From Winslowiella toletana (GTDB taxonomy: Bacteria; Pseudomonadota; Gammaproteobacteria; Enterobacterales; Enterobacteriaceae), in NCBI RefSeq assembly GCF_032164335.1, contig NZ_CP134152.1, forward strand, positions 4,650,001 to 4,714,000: DNA of 64,000 bases, in the 5' to 3' direction. Numbering within the stretch: the first letter of the stretch is position 1; each line of letters opens with the position of its first letter. Shown piece by piece: positions 55,044-64,000 of the stretch. The notes under the pieces are model-generated. The model was not told where the DNA came from and searched no databases. It saw only the letters and a list, made by a program, of their open reading frames with translations. The translations under genes were made by a program, and so were the position numbers.

Positions 55044-55902
55044 GAAGCAGATCCAACAGATATTTGCCATAACCGGTTTTCACCAGCGCCTGTGCGGCAC
55101 GCCGCACGCCCTCATCATCCAGCCAGCCATTACGCCAGCCAATTTCTTCCAGACAGGCAATTTTAAAGCCCTGACGTTTTTCCACCGTCTGCACAAAGGT
55201 GCTGGCTTCAATCAGGCTGTCGTGGGTGCCGGTATCCAGCCAGGCAAAGCCCCGTCCCAGCAGCTCAACCGTCAGTTCACCACGCTCAAGGTACATCTGA
55301 TTGATTGAGGTGATTTCCAGCTCGCCACGTTCGGATGGTTTGACCTGTTTGGCAAACTCCACGACCTGATTGTCATAGAAATAGAGCCCGGTCACGGCCC
55401 AGTTGGATTTCGGCTGTTTCGGCTTCTCTTCCAGCGACAACGCGCGGAAGTTGTCATCGAATTCAACCACGCCAAATCGTTCCGGATCCATCACCTGATA
55501 ACCAAATACCGTCGCGCCCTGGGTACGCGCTGCAACATTGCGCAGTTTCGGACTAAACCCCTGCCCGAAATAGATATTATCGCCGAGCACCAGACAGCAA
55601 GCGTCGTCGCCGATAAACTCCTCACCAATAATAAATGCCTGTGCCAGACCATCAGGATTCGGCTGTTCGGCATAGTGCAGATGAATACCAAACTCGTCGC
55701 CGTTACCCAGCAGATTCTGATACTGCGCCTTATCCTGCGGCGTGGTGATAATCATGATTTCGCGAATCCCCGCCAGCATCAGCACGGACAGCGGGTAATA
55801 AATCATCGGCTTATCATAGACCGGCAACAGCTGCTTCGAGATTCCCCGGGTGATGGGATGCAGACGCGTACCCGAACCGCCTGCCAGAATGATACCTTTC
55901 AT
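55021..55902 (-). CDS. rffH: Glucose-1-phosphate thymidylyltransferase RffH
   Basis: Makes dTDP-glucose for the Fuc4NAc branch of ECA. The 293 residues start [20 protein letters not shown] at 55902, with AGGAG 6 bp upstream; the longer frame to 55965 enters rff[34 protein letters not shown] and [16 protein letters not shown] are all present. It is a paralogue of RfbA; its position inside wec identifies it as RffH. Confidence 0.96.
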   Translation of the reverse strand: MKGIILAGGSGTRLHPITRGISKQLLPVYDKPMIYYPLSVLMLAGIREIMIITTPQDKAQYQNLLGNGDEFGIHLHYAEQPNPDGLAQAFIIGEEFIGDDACCLVLGDNIYFGQGFSPKLRNVAARTQGATVFGYQVMDPERFGVVEFDDNFRALSLEEKPKQPKSNWAVTGLYFYDNQVVEFAKQVKPSERGELEITSINQMYLERGELTVELLGRGFAWLDTGTHDSLIEASTFVQTVEKRQGFKIACLEEIGWRNGWLDDEGVRRAAQALVKTGYGKYLLDLLHARPRQY

Positions 55903-55924
55903 CGCCAGCTCCTCACTGTTGCGT

Positions 55925-56992
55925 CTACCGGGACAAGCCAAGCCGTTCGAGCTTGTAACTGCCATTCAAAATGTTTTGCCACCAGCTTTCGTTAGTTAAA
56001 AACCAGCTGACGGTTTTACGCATCCCGCTTTCGAATGTTTCCTGAGGTCGCCAGCCCAGTTCGCGATCGATTTTGCTGGCGTCAATCGCATAGCGTAAAT
56101 CATGGCCCGGACGGTCGGTAACAAAGGTGATCAAATCACGGTAATGACTGATGCCCGCCGGTTTTTCCGGTGCCAGCTCTTCCAGCAGCGCGCACAGTGT
56201 TTCAACCACTTCAATATTACGGCGTTCATTATGCCCACCGATATTGTAGGTCTCGCCAACCCGGCCCTGCGTGACGACCAGATAGAGCGCCCGCGCATGA
56301 TCTTCAACATACAGCCAGTCACGAATTTGTCCGCCGTTGCCATACACCGGCAGCGCTTTACCCGCCAGCGCGTTGATGATCATCAGTGGAATCAATTTTT
56401 CCGGGAAGTGATACGGCCCGTAATTATTCGAGCAGTTGGTGATCACCACCGGCAAACCGTAAGTGCGCAGCCAGGCACGAACCAAATGGTCGCTGCTGGC
56501 TTTGCTGGCGGAATAGGGACTGCTTGGCGCGTAAGGTGTGCTTTCAGTAAACAGCGCGTCGCCATCGTGCAGATCGCCAAACACTTCATCGGTCGAGATA
56601 TGATGGAAGATAAACGCGTCTTTTTTTTCCGCGTCCAGGGCCGACCAGTAGTGGCGCGCCGCTTCTAACAGTTGGTAGGTACCGATAATATTGGTTTCAA
56701 TAAAGGCCACCGGGCCATCAATTGAACGGTCTACATGGCTTTCAGCAGCCAGGTGCATAATCGCATCCGGCTGATACTGAGCCATAACCCGATCCAGCGC
56801 CGCGCGGTCGCATATATCAACCTGTTCGAAGGCAAAACGCGGATCATCAGCAACCGGAGCCAGTGAAGCCAGGTTACCGGCATAGCTGAGTTTATCGACG
56901 ACCACCACGCTATCATCGGTTGCAGTGAGAATATGCCTCACCACGGCTGAACCGATAAATCCGGCACCGCCGGTTACAAGGATGCGTTTCAA
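55925..56992 (-). CDS. rffG: dTDP-glucose 4,6-dehydratase RffG
   Basis: Short-chain dehydrogenase/reductase enzyme making dTDP-4-keto-6-deoxyglucose. The 355 residues have the NAD loop [38 protein letters not shown] and the catalytic [11 protein letters not shown]. The ATG overlaps the wecC stop by 4 bp. It supplies the substrate of WecE. Confidence 0.96.
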   Translation of the reverse strand: MKRILVTGGAGFIGSAVVRHILTATDDSVVVVDKLSYAGNLASLAPVADDPRFAFEQVDICDRAALDRVMAQYQPDAIMHLAAESHVDRSIDGPVAFIETNIIGTYQLLEAARHYWSALDAEKKDAFIFHHISTDEVFGDLHDGDALFTESTPYAPSSPYSASKASSDHLVRAWLRTYGLPVVITNCSNNYGPYHFPEKLIPLMIINALAGKALPVYGNGGQIRDWLYVEDHARALYLVVTQGRVGETYNIGGHNERRNIEVVETLCALLEELAPEKPAGISHYRDLITFVTDRPGHDLRYAIDASKIDRELGWRPQETFESGMRKTVSWFLTNESWWQNILNGSYKLERLGLSR

Positions 56993-58251
56993 CGCCAGAC
57001 CCCTTTAGTATCAACAATCCACTGCTGGCTAATCTGCGCGCTATCAATCGCTTTAAATTGTTGATGGTCGACTAGCATCACCAGTACATCAGCCTGCTGC
57101 AACGCGGTCTCTACCGATACCAGCGTTGCTTCATTTGCCAGTTTGTCCGGAATACTTTCTACATTCGGCTCCACCACCCAGGTTTCACCGGCATTCCAGC
57201 CGGCTATCAGATGGGCGACGGTCATCGCCGGGCTTTCACGCAGATCGTCGATATTCGGTTTGAAGGCCAGACCAAAACAGGCCACTTTCAGCTCACTGGC
57301 ACGCTTGTCGCAGTGTGCCAGGCAATCAGCCACCGTGCGCTTCACCTGATCCAGCACCCAATGCGGTTTCGCATCGTTGACTTCACGAGCGGTACGAATC
57401 AGTCGCGCCTGCGTCGGGTTTTGTGCCACGATAAACCACGGATCAACCGCGATGCAGTGCCCCCCGACGCCCGGCCCAGGCTGTAAAATATTGACGCGCG
57501 GATGGCGGTTCGCCAGCGCAATCAGTTCCCAGACGTTAATCCCCTGATCGGCACAAATTAGTGATAATTCATTGGCAAAAGCAATGTTAACGTCGCGGAA
57601 GCTATTTTCTGTCAGCTTACACATCTCGGCGGTGCGCGCATTGGTGATGACGCACTCCCCTTCAAGAAAGATGTTATACAGTTCGCTGGCACGCGCCGAG
57701 CAGACCGGCGACATGCCACCGATTACCCGATCGTTTTTGATCAGTTCTACCATCACCTGACCCGGCAATACGCGCTCCGGACAGTAAGCGATGTTGATAT
57801 CGGCCTGCTCGCCAGCCTGCTGCGGAAAGGTCAGATCGGGGCGGGCTTCCGCCAGCCACTCAGCCATTTGCTCGGTGGCACCGACCGGCGAGGTGGATTC
57901 GAGAATCACCAGGTCGCCCTTTTTCAGCACCTCCGCCAGCGACAGCGCCGCAGCCTGCACGTAACGCATATCCGGCTGATGATCGCCCTTAAATGGCGTA
58001 GGCACCGCGATCAAAAAGGCGTCGGCGGCTCTCGGCTCAACTGCCGCCTGCAAATAACCCCCTTCCACTGCACTTTTCACCACGCGGTCAAGATCTGGCT
58101 CGACAATATGGATTTCGCCGCGATTTATGGTATCCACTGCACGCTGATTAATATCAATGCCGATAACTTTTTTCTGGTGGGAGGCAAAGGCTGCGGCGGT
58201 TGGCAGGCCAATATAGCCCAGACCAATAACTGAAATGGTGTCAAAACTCAT
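56989..58251 (-). CDS. wecC: UDP-N-acetyl-D-mannosamine dehydrogenase WecC
   Basis: Oxidises UDP-ManNAc to UDP-ManNAcA, the donor for WecG, with two NAD+. The 420 residues have the NAD motif [14 protein letters not shown], the catalytic cysteine in [15 protein letters not shown] and the C-terminal UDP-binding domain with [17 protein letters not shown]. It overlaps wecB and rffG by 4 bp each. Confidence 0.96.
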   Translation of the reverse strand: MSFDTISVIGLGYIGLPTAAAFASHQKKVIGIDINQRAVDTINRGEIHIVEPDLDRVVKSAVEGGYLQAAVEPRAADAFLIAVPTPFKGDHQPDMRYVQAAALSLAEVLKKGDLVILESTSPVGATEQMAEWLAEARPDLTFPQQAGEQADINIAYCPERVLPGQVMVELIKNDRVIGGMSPVCSARASELYNIFLEGECVITNARTAEMCKLTENSFRDVNIAFANELSLICADQGINVWELIALANRHPRVNILQPGPGVGGHCIAVDPWFIVAQNPTQARLIRTAREVNDAKPHWVLDQVKRTVADCLAHCDKRASELKVACFGLAFKPNIDDLRESPAMTVAHLIAGWNAGETWVVEPNVESIPDKLANEATLVSVETALQQADVLVMLVDHQQFKAIDSAQISQQWIVDTKGVWR

Positions 58252-59378
58252 AGGGTTACTCGATTATTTTTCAGAGCCTGCACGATGCGCTCGCAGGCAT
58301 GACCATCACCGTAGGGATTGTGCGCGCGACTCATTGCATGATATTCATCTTCATCGGTCAGCAGGCGGTTTACTTCTGACACAATCCGCTCCACATCGGT
58401 GCCGACCAGGCGAACCGTTCCAGCCTCAACCGCTTCAGGTCGCTCCGTCGTTTCACGCATTACCAGCACCGGCTTGCCCAGCGATGGCGCTTCTTCCTGA
58501 ATGCCACCGGAGTCGGTAAGAATCAGCCATGAACGGTGCATCAGCCAGACAAAGGGCAGATACTCCTGCGGCTCTATCAGCGCGATATTGTCGATATCCT
58601 TCAGGATACGATTGACCGGTTCACTGACGTTGGGATTAAGATGAACCGGATAGACAATCTGCACGTCCGGATGCAAACGGGCGATTTCCGCCAGCGCGTG
58701 GCAGATACGCTCAAAACCCTCACCGAAGCTCTCGCGGCGATGGCCAGTAACCAGAATCATCTTCTTATCGGCCGATAAAAACGGATAGCGGCTGGCCAGC
58801 TTTTCACGGAACGAGTTATCTTTCAGCACCTGGTCACGCACCCAGAACAGCGCGTCGATTACCGTATTGCCGGTGACAAAAACACGCTCTCCGGGTACGT
58901 TTTCGCGCAGCAAGTTCTGCCGGGAGTTCTCAGTTGGTGTGAAATGTAAGCTGGCTAAATGTCCGGTAAGTTTGCGGTTGCCCTCTTCTGGCCAGGGAGA
59001 CCAGAGATCGCCAGTGCGCAGACCGGCTTCGACATGACCGACAGGAATACGGTGATAGAACGCGGCGAGGCTGGCCGCCATGGTGGTAGTGGTATCACCA
59101 TGTACCAGCACCACATCAGGTTTAAAATCAGCAAAAACTGACTTTAATCCTTCCAGAATACGGCAGGTAATTTCGGTCAGCCCCTGCTCGGGACGCATAA
59201 TATTCAGATCGTAATCCGGCGTCAGCGAAAACAAGCGCAACACCTGGTCCAGCATCTCCCGATGCTGGGCGGTGACGCAGAGACGCGAGTCAATTTGCGG
59301 ATCCTGAGATAAAGCATGGACCAGCGGCGCCATTTTAATGGCTTCCGGGCGCGTGCCGAAAACAGTCAATACTTTCAC
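58248..59378 (-). CDS. wecB: UDP-N-acetylglucosamine 2-epimerase WecB
   Basis: Non-hydrolysing epimerase converting UDP-GlcNAc to UDP-ManNAc. The 376 residues equal E. coli: [72 protein letters not shown] and [19 protein letters not shown] are all present. It is the third gene of the operon. Confidence 0.97.
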   Translation of the reverse strand: MKVLTVFGTRPEAIKMAPLVHALSQDPQIDSRLCVTAQHREMLDQVLRLFSLTPDYDLNIMRPEQGLTEITCRILEGLKSVFADFKPDVVLVHGDTTTTMAASLAAFYHRIPVGHVEAGLRTGDLWSPWPEEGNRKLTGHLASLHFTPTENSRQNLLRENVPGERVFVTGNTVIDALFWVRDQVLKDNSFREKLASRYPFLSADKKMILVTGHRRESFGEGFERICHALAEIARLHPDVQIVYPVHLNPNVSEPVNRILKDIDNIALIEPQEYLPFVWLMHRSWLILTDSGGIQEEAPSLGKPVLVMRETTERPEAVEAGTVRLVGTDVERIVSEVNRLLTDEDEYHAMSRAHNPYGDGHACERIVQALKNNRVTL

Positions 59379-59430
59379 TGTAGCTCTCTTAATTCGTCTG
59401 CCGTTAGTACGGAATCAGGTAAGCGCGCAA

Positions 59431-60483
59431 TTAAGCGCGTGGTCGACGTACCAGCGCAACGCCTGCGCCAATTAGCGCACCCACTGCACCCCACATAATC
59501 ATTAAGAACAGGCGACGCGGACTGTCGCGCTTAACAGGCTCCTCAGGCGTCCGCAGATAGCGATACGTCTGGAATTTGGCATCCAGCGTTGGGCCCACAT
59601 CCAGCGTCGACAGCATCGCCCGGTTTTGATCGTAATCCAGATCGTAGCTTGGGCCGCTGGCCTCAAGATTTTCTAAACGCGCCTGCAACATTGGACGTCC
59701 CAGCAGGAACAGTTCGGAATCGGGTAGTTGCTCAGAAGGGGTATCGGTTTTGGTCTGATTAATTCCTTGCTGCTGGGCAATTTTCAGCCCCTGCTGCACC
59801 GCATTAACCTGGCGATCGTAAATCGCCTTTGCCACCGCTTCCTGACGTTTCACCTGCGCTTTTAACTGAATAGTTCGCGCCGCCCAGGCCCCACTCAGCT
59901 CTTCATTAAGATGGCGCGCTGAACGCTGGCTGGCGAAGGCGACATACTGACGCAGCAGGTTGTTGGCATCTGCCGCAGTTTCAGCCACCAGCTTGACGCT
60001 ATCACTAATATTTTTCGTCGCATCGGCGGCAGTAAACTGAATATTGTTGACCATTTCATCCAGCAAAGCCGCATCATTTTTGTTGTTACCACTTTTACGA
60101 TGCTGGTAATAATCGGTCTGCAGCCAGAAGTCGCGGCGCGTGTCATAAGCTGACAACTGCATCACGAATTCCTGATAGGCGTCATCCATCACCGTCGGTT
60201 GCGGCGCAACCGCCATCGAACTGGTACGCGCATCAAGATTACGCAGGAACTGTTGCTGGGAGTAGTAACCACCCAGCATATTGACCGTCGGGCGGTCAGT
60301 AATCGCGGTAGTGCTCCACTCTTGCTTCACTAACAGTGAATAGATAAAGGCGACAGCGATAAACAGTAACGCCAGACCGATAATCCATGGTTTTCCTCGC
60401 CATAACGTGCAGCAAAGACCGCGAATATCTAACTCATTATCCACAGTGGCCGAGCGTGACATATTTTCAGGTTCTGTTTTCAT
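59431..60483 (-). CDS. wzzE: ECA polysaccharide chain-length modulator WzzE
   Basis: Polysaccharide co-polymerase of the inner membrane that sets ECA chain length and the cyclic form. The 350 residues have membrane helices at about 33-53 and 325-345 with a large periplasmic helical domain between them, and the proline-rich region before the second helix typical of Wzz. It lies between wecA (21 bp) and wecB (52 bp). Confidence 0.94.
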   Translation of the reverse strand: MKTEPENMSRSATVDNELDIRGLCCTLWRGKPWIIGLALLFIAVAFIYSLLVKQEWSTTAITDRPTVNMLGGYYSQQQFLRNLDARTSSMAVAPQPTVMDDAYQEFVMQLSAYDTRRDFWLQTDYYQHRKSGNNKNDAALLDEMVNNIQFTAADATKNISDSVKLVAETAADANNLLRQYVAFASQRSARHLNEELSGAWAARTIQLKAQVKRQEAVAKAIYDRQVNAVQQGLKIAQQQGINQTKTDTPSEQLPDSELFLLGRPMLQARLENLEASGPSYDLDYDQNRAMLSTLDVGPTLDAKFQTYRYLRTPEEPVKRDSPRRLFLMIMWGAVGALIGAGVALVRRPRA

Positions 60484-60504
60484 GGCGTCCTTTACCTGGT
60501 TTAT

Positions 60505-61602
60505 TCAGGAAATTTTCTTATTGGCACTCGAGTTGCGCATTCTGCGCTTCATACGTTTGATAAAACGAGCCACTCTCCAGGCGCGCTTAATGCAGTAGCC
60601 ATACAACGCAAATGCAAGCAAGAAGAGTGCCAACATCACCCATTCAGGAATAAATTTGAGATACTCGCCCATCACGCCAATGCCAGCCAACAGCGCGGCT
60701 GCCAGCGTGATCAGAACAAAAGCCTGACGAGAGGTAAAACCCGCACGCATGATCAGATGATGAATATGCTGGCGATCGGCAGAGAATGGACTCATCCCCT
60801 TACGCAGCCGGCGGTACATGATGGCAATCATGTCCATCAAGGGAATGGCGATCAGCCACAGTGCGGTCACCGGAGTAATCGGGTGTGTCTCGCCCTGAGT
60901 TGTTTCCAGTAAAATCCAGATAATGGTGAAACCAATCAGCGTACTGCCTGCGTCACCCATAAACACTTTATAGCGTCTGCCAAAGGTGCCGAGATTAAGC
61001 ATGATATAGGGCACGATGGCAGCAATCATCGCGAAGCACCACATTGCCAGACTGAGCTGCCCGTCGATAAACAGGATGATGCCGATAGCGGCAAAGGTGA
61101 CGCACGACAGGCCGCCAAGCAGACCGTCAATGCCGTCTACCATGTTAAAGGCGTTAATCGCCGCCCATACGGCAAACAGCGTCAGCACATAACCAAATGG
61201 CCCGACGACCAGCTCCCAGGAGCCAAAGATATGGCCAAGGCTTAGCAGGTAGAGATTACCGTAATACATCATCACAACCGCAATCAGCGCCTGTACCGAG
61301 GCGCGCAGCTTCACGCTAATATCATAGCGATCGTCCAGCGCACCGATCAGCACCAACACGCCAGCGCAGCTCAGATAGAGCCAGGCATGCGGAACGTAAT
61401 AATTGGTGATTGAAAAGGTAAAGCAAATCCCTGCGTAGACTGAAATACCACCAACAAGTGGGATCACACCCTGATGGCGCTTGCGGTAGTTTGGCTTGTC
61501 CACCAGTCCAATTTTTTTAGCTACTTTTCGCGCAAAAAACAGAAATACCAGTGAAAACAAAAATATTGAAGCAAGCTCAGTACTCATCGTGAGTAAATTC
61601 AC
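60505..61602 (-). CDS. wecA: Undecaprenyl-phosphate GlcNAc-1-phosphate transferase WecA
   Basis: Starts ECA and many O-antigens by transferring GlcNAc-1-P to undecaprenyl phosphate. The product, 365 residues with 11 helices, shows GALDDRYD (Mg site), NAFNMVDGIDGLLGG, KVFMGDAGSTLIG and DRQHIHHLIMRAG. I chose GTG 61602 (MNLLTMSTEL), because E. coli wecA also begins with GTG and the same residues; an ATG five codons inside (61587) and a TTG six codons upstream are the alternatives. First gene of the wec operon. Confidence 0.95.
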   Translation of the reverse strand: MNLLTMSTELASIFLFSLVFLFFARKVAKKIGLVDKPNYRKRHQGVIPLVGGISVYAGICFTFSITNYYVPHAWLYLSCAGVLVLIGALDDRYDISVKLRASVQALIAVVMMYYGNLYLLSLGHIFGSWELVVGPFGYVLTLFAVWAAINAFNMVDGIDGLLGGLSCVTFAAIGIILFIDGQLSLAMWCFAMIAAIVPYIMLNLGTFGRRYKVFMGDAGSTLIGFTIIWILLETTQGETHPITPVTALWLIAIPLMDMIAIMYRRLRKGMSPFSADRQHIHHLIMRAGFTSRQAFVLITLAAALLAGIGVMGEYLKFIPEWVMLALFLLAFALYGYCIKRAWRVARFIKRMKRRMRNSSANKKIS

Positions 61603-61655
61603 ATTAACAGCTCTCAGCAAAGAATCTCAGGTCGACCTGCATTATGTATGCAAAA

Positions 61656-61682
61656 ATCATACCCGATTCTGAAATCCTGCAA
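61656..61682 (-). promoter_or_regulatory. Candidate wecA promoter
   Basis: TATGAT (61656-61661) with TTGCAG (61677-61682); the spacer is 15 bp, short for sigma-70, so the assignment is tentative. It would give a leader of about 45 nt. Confidence 0.4.
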
Positions 61683-61902
61683 TGGCGAAGGGCAAATACT
61701 TTAACGCCATCCTTACCATCATTTTATATGCGGGCCCGGTGCCCATTTGAATAGTTAACCGCTATTCCCGTGAACAATCCATCAGCGAATACTGAAAGAA
61801 AGCGCAAAAGAATAAGGGCTAATAGTCATTCAAATTACGATTGAATCTAATACGCTGCTGCCTGACTAATCAGACTGGCACACATATCGTATAGCCCATA
61901 AA

Positions 61903-61929
61903 CGAAAAACGCCACGTCTGAGCGTGGCG
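61903..61929 (-). terminator. Rho-independent terminator after rho
   Basis: On the minus strand CGCCACG-(6 nt)-CGTGGCG followed by TTTTTCG, 22 bp beyond the rho stop. It separates rho from wecA. Confidence 0.9.
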
Positions 61930-61951
61930 ATTTGCGGGATTTTTCTGTTTT

Positions 61952-63211
61952 TCAGGAGCGCTTCATCATATCGAAGAATTCGTCGTTGGTTTTCGTCATC
62001 GCCAACTTATTGATGAGGAACTCCATCGCATCGATCTCACCCATCGGGTGAATAATCTTACGCAGGATCCACATTTTCTGCAGCTCTTCCTGGGAAGTCA
62101 GCAGCTCTTCTTTACGGGTACCCGAGCGATTATAGTCAATAGCCGGGAAGACGCGTTTTTCAGCAATTTTACGGGCGAGATGCAGCTCCATGTTACCGGT
62201 GCCTTTAAACTCTTCGTAAATCACTTCATCCATCTTCGAACCGGTATCAACCAGTGCGGTCGCGATGATGGTCAGGCTTCCGCCCTCTTCCACGTTACGC
62301 GCAGCACCGAAGAAACGCTTCGGACGATGCAGGGCGTTAGCATCCACACCACCGGTTAACACTTTACCGGAAGCCGGTACAACGGTGTTATAAGCACGCG
62401 CCAGACGGGTAATGGAGTCAAGCAGGATGATCACATCTTTCTTGTGTTCAACCAGACGCTTGGCTTTCTCGATAACCATCTCGGCAACCTGCACGTGACG
62501 TGAAGCCGGCTCATCAAAGGTGGAAGCAATCACTTCACCCTTAACCAGACGCTGCATTTCGGTCACTTCTTCCGGACGTTCGTCGATCAGCAATACCATC
62601 AGCACACAATCAGGGTGATTGTAGGCAATGCTCTGCGCGATGTTCTGCAGCAGCATGGTTTTACCCGCTTTAGGCGGTGCGACGATCAAACCACGCTGGC
62701 CACGACCGATTGGCGAAGCCAGGTCGAGTACACGTGCGGTTAAATCTTCGGTAGAACCATTACCACGCTCCATACGCAGACGAGAGTTAGCGTGCAGCGG
62801 CGTTAAGTTCTCAAACAGAATTTTGCTACGCGCGTTTTCTGGTTTGTCGTAGTTAACCTCATTAACTTTCAGCAGTGCAAAGTAACGCTCGCCCTCTTTT
62901 GGCGGACGAATTTTGCCTGAAATGGTATCACCAGTGCGGAGGTTAAAACGGCGGATTTGGCTGGGAGAAACGTAGATATCATCGGGACCGGCGAGGTAGG
63001 AGCTGTCTCCAGAACGGAGGAAACCAAATCCGTCCTGCAATATCTCCAATACGCCATCGCCGAAGATATCTTCGCCGCTTTTTGCATGCTGCTTAAGGAT
63101 GGCGAAAATGATGTCCTGTTTGCGCATGCGGGCCAGGTTTTCCAGCCCCATATTTTCGCCGAGAGTTATCAGATCAGAAACCGGCGTATTTTTTAATTCG
63201 GTAAGATTCAT
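61952..63211 (-). CDS. rho: Transcription termination factor Rho
   Basis: Hexameric RNA helicase/ATPase that ends transcription at rut sites. The 419 residues equal E. coli. The N-terminal OSB RNA-binding domain has [17 protein letters not shown], the P-loop is [12 protein letters not shown], the Q-loop/R-loop region follows and the protein ends [11 protein letters not shown] 363-bp leader precedes it; rho is autoregulated by attenuation in E. coli. Confidence 0.98.
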   Translation of the reverse strand: MNLTELKNTPVSDLITLGENMGLENLARMRKQDIIFAILKQHAKSGEDIFGDGVLEILQDGFGFLRSGDSSYLAGPDDIYVSPSQIRRFNLRTGDTISGKIRPPKEGERYFALLKVNEVNYDKPENARSKILFENLTPLHANSRLRMERGNGSTEDLTARVLDLASPIGRGQRGLIVAPPKAGKTMLLQNIAQSIAYNHPDCVLMVLLIDERPEEVTEMQRLVKGEVIASTFDEPASRHVQVAEMVIEKAKRLVEHKKDVIILLDSITRLARAYNTVVPASGKVLTGGVDANALHRPKRFFGAARNVEEGGSLTIIATALVDTGSKMDEVIYEEFKGTGNMELHLARKIAEKRVFPAIDYNRSGTRKEELLTSQEELQKMWILRKIIHPMGEIDAMEFLINKLAMTKTNDEFFDMMKRS

Positions 63212-63574
63212 AATGGTGGGTTCTTAAACTCGGGGTAAATCTCGAAATGATTGTCGTGAATGGTATGGCAATATCGTCCATGCCTGTTATATGGCACTGT
63301 TTCCGTTGTCCGCTCGGCGATCATTTGCAGGAAAATGCTGATCTGAAAACGAGGAGACGGTTGGAACGCGATGCCGGAAATTATTGATGCTAGCCGTCAG
63401 ATTGCTGAATGCCTGAAAATTTCGGTGCGAAATACAGTATTCAACAAGGGAAAATCTAAGATTCAAACTACAGGTAAGTAAGTTTGCAATGCAGTAAAAG
63501 TAAGTTAGCACGCTTAAAGCCGGGCGTCTAGCGGTCTGCGTAAAATTAAGAAGACCGCCAGAGCCGACCAGGGT
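63212..63574 (-). promoter_or_regulatory. rho leader region
   Basis: This 363-bp region between trxA and rho corresponds to the long rho leader of E. coli, where Rho-dependent attenuation occurs and a short peptide (RhoL) is encoded. An open frame with no G-rich codons runs from 63511 to 63287 and includes a segment reading VSSFSDQHFPANDRR, faintly like part of RhoL, but I cannot assign a start. The promoter could not be fixed. Confidence 0.45.
63531..63558 (-). other. Hairpin downstream of trxA
   Basis: GCGGTCT-(14 nt)-AGACCGC forms a 7-bp stem 17 bp after the trxA stop. No T-run follows on the minus strand, so it may protect the trxA mRNA 3' end rather than terminate. Confidence 0.4.
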
Positions 63575-63907
63575 TTAGCCCAGATTTGCGTTCAGGAACT
63601 CTTTCAGTTGGCCTTTAGACAGTGCGCCAACTTTAGTTGCTGCCACTTCACCGTTTTTGAATAACAACAGTGTCGGGATGCCGCGAATACCGTACTTAGG
63701 CGCAGTGCCTGGGTTTTCATCGATATTCAGCTTCGCGATAGTCAGCTTACCTTCGTACTCGTCAGCGACTTCATCCAGAATCGGTGCAATCATTTTGCAT
63801 GGGCCACACCACTCTGCCCAGAAATCAACCAGCGTTAAACCTTCGGCTTTCAGGACGTCGGTTTCGAAGCTGTCATCGGTCAGGTGAACAATTTTATCGC
63901 TGCTCAT
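63575..63907 (-). CDS. trxA: Thioredoxin 1 TrxA
   Basis: Cytosolic disulfide reductase. The 110 residues hold the active site WCGPCK and the cis-proline loop GIPTLLLF. E. coli TrxA has 109 residues; here one extra serine follows the first Ser (MSSDKIVHL). The ribosome site is GGAG, 6 bp before the ATG. It lies upstream of rho, as in E. coli, and its promoter is probably within 63908-64000, at the window edge. Confidence 0.98.
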   Translation of the reverse strand: MSSDKIVHLTDDSFETDVLKAEGLTLVDFWAEWCGPCKMIAPILDEVADEYEGKLTIAKLNIDENPGTAPKYGIRGIPTLLLFKNGEVAATKVGALSKGQLKEFLNANLG

Positions 63908-64000
63908 GTCTTACTCCACAAGATTATGCCTGGCTGGTTGGCGTAAAATCTGCCAACTTAGGTTGACTTTATTTCACCGGATACGCTTTCGTAAAGCAAT

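Larger units (their letters stand above)
61603..61951. other. Intergenic region rho/wecA
   Basis: The region holds the rho terminator (61903-61929) and then about 280 bp of leader or promoter DNA for the wec operon. A candidate promoter is listed separately. No ORF or RNA gene is supported. Confidence 0.55.

Overview
The window is a dense stretch of core chromosome from a gamma-proteobacterium of the order Enterobacterales. Almost every protein aligns, from memory, along its full length with an Escherichia coli homologue, and the order follows E. coli: pepQ, fadBA, fre-ubiD, rfaH, tat, ubi, rmuC, udp, metE/metR, yigL-pldB-rht-recQ-pldA, corA, uvrD, xerC-dapF, cyaA/hemCDXY, tRNA cluster, wec (enterobacterial common antigen, ECA), rho, trxA. 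The organism is not E. coli. hemB lies between rfaH and tatD, a glpT gene and a DUF1456 gene flank bioP, an abrB-like gene lies between rarD and corA, and yigF/yigG, cyaY, aslAB and yifK are missing from their E. coli positions. A plant- or environment-associated genus near Erwinia/Pantoea is plausible, but that is inference.

Layout. 1-7.7 kb: partial pepQ, divergent fadBA behind a near-perfect FadR operator, fre-ubiD, then rfaH. 7.7-16.9 kb: minus-strand genes hemB, tatD, tatCBA, ubiB-ubiJ-ubiE, rmuC and udp; udp has two CRP sites 52 bp apart. 17-25.5 kb: dlhH, divergent metE/metR with a MetJ operator, DUF1456, bioP, glpT and yigL. 25.5-34.6 kb: pldB, rhtB, rhtC, recQ, pldA, yigI, rarD, abrB-like and corA, the last with a leader containing an 18-codon corL-like ORF. 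34.8-43.2 kb: uvrD with a LexA box, then yigB-xerC-DUF484-dapF-lptM as an overlapping minus-strand cluster, then cyaA with its TTG start. 43.5-47.5 kb: hemC-hemD-hemX-hemY. 47.6-48.6 kb: the small RNA gene glmZ (sigma-54 promoter and two GlrR-type sites) and four tRNA genes. 48.7-61.6 kb: the complete 12-gene ECA operon from wecA to wecG. 61.9-64 kb: rho and trxA.

The genes serve aerobic and membrane physiology: beta-oxidation, ubiquinone and haem synthesis, Tat export, phospholipid turnover, amino-acid export, cAMP signalling, DNA repair and recombination, cell-envelope amino-sugar control (GlmZ) and ECA. I found no transposon, prophage, CRISPR array, toxin-antitoxin pair or defence island, and no wholly new system. 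The points most worth a second look are regulatory and evolutionary: the aspartate-type HemB, the sigma-54/GlrR architecture of glmZ, the corA leader ORF, the missing cyaY, the stand-alone CRP-controlled glpT, and a small ORF overlapping the hemC start. Identifications rest on remembered family sequences and visible motifs, not on database searches.
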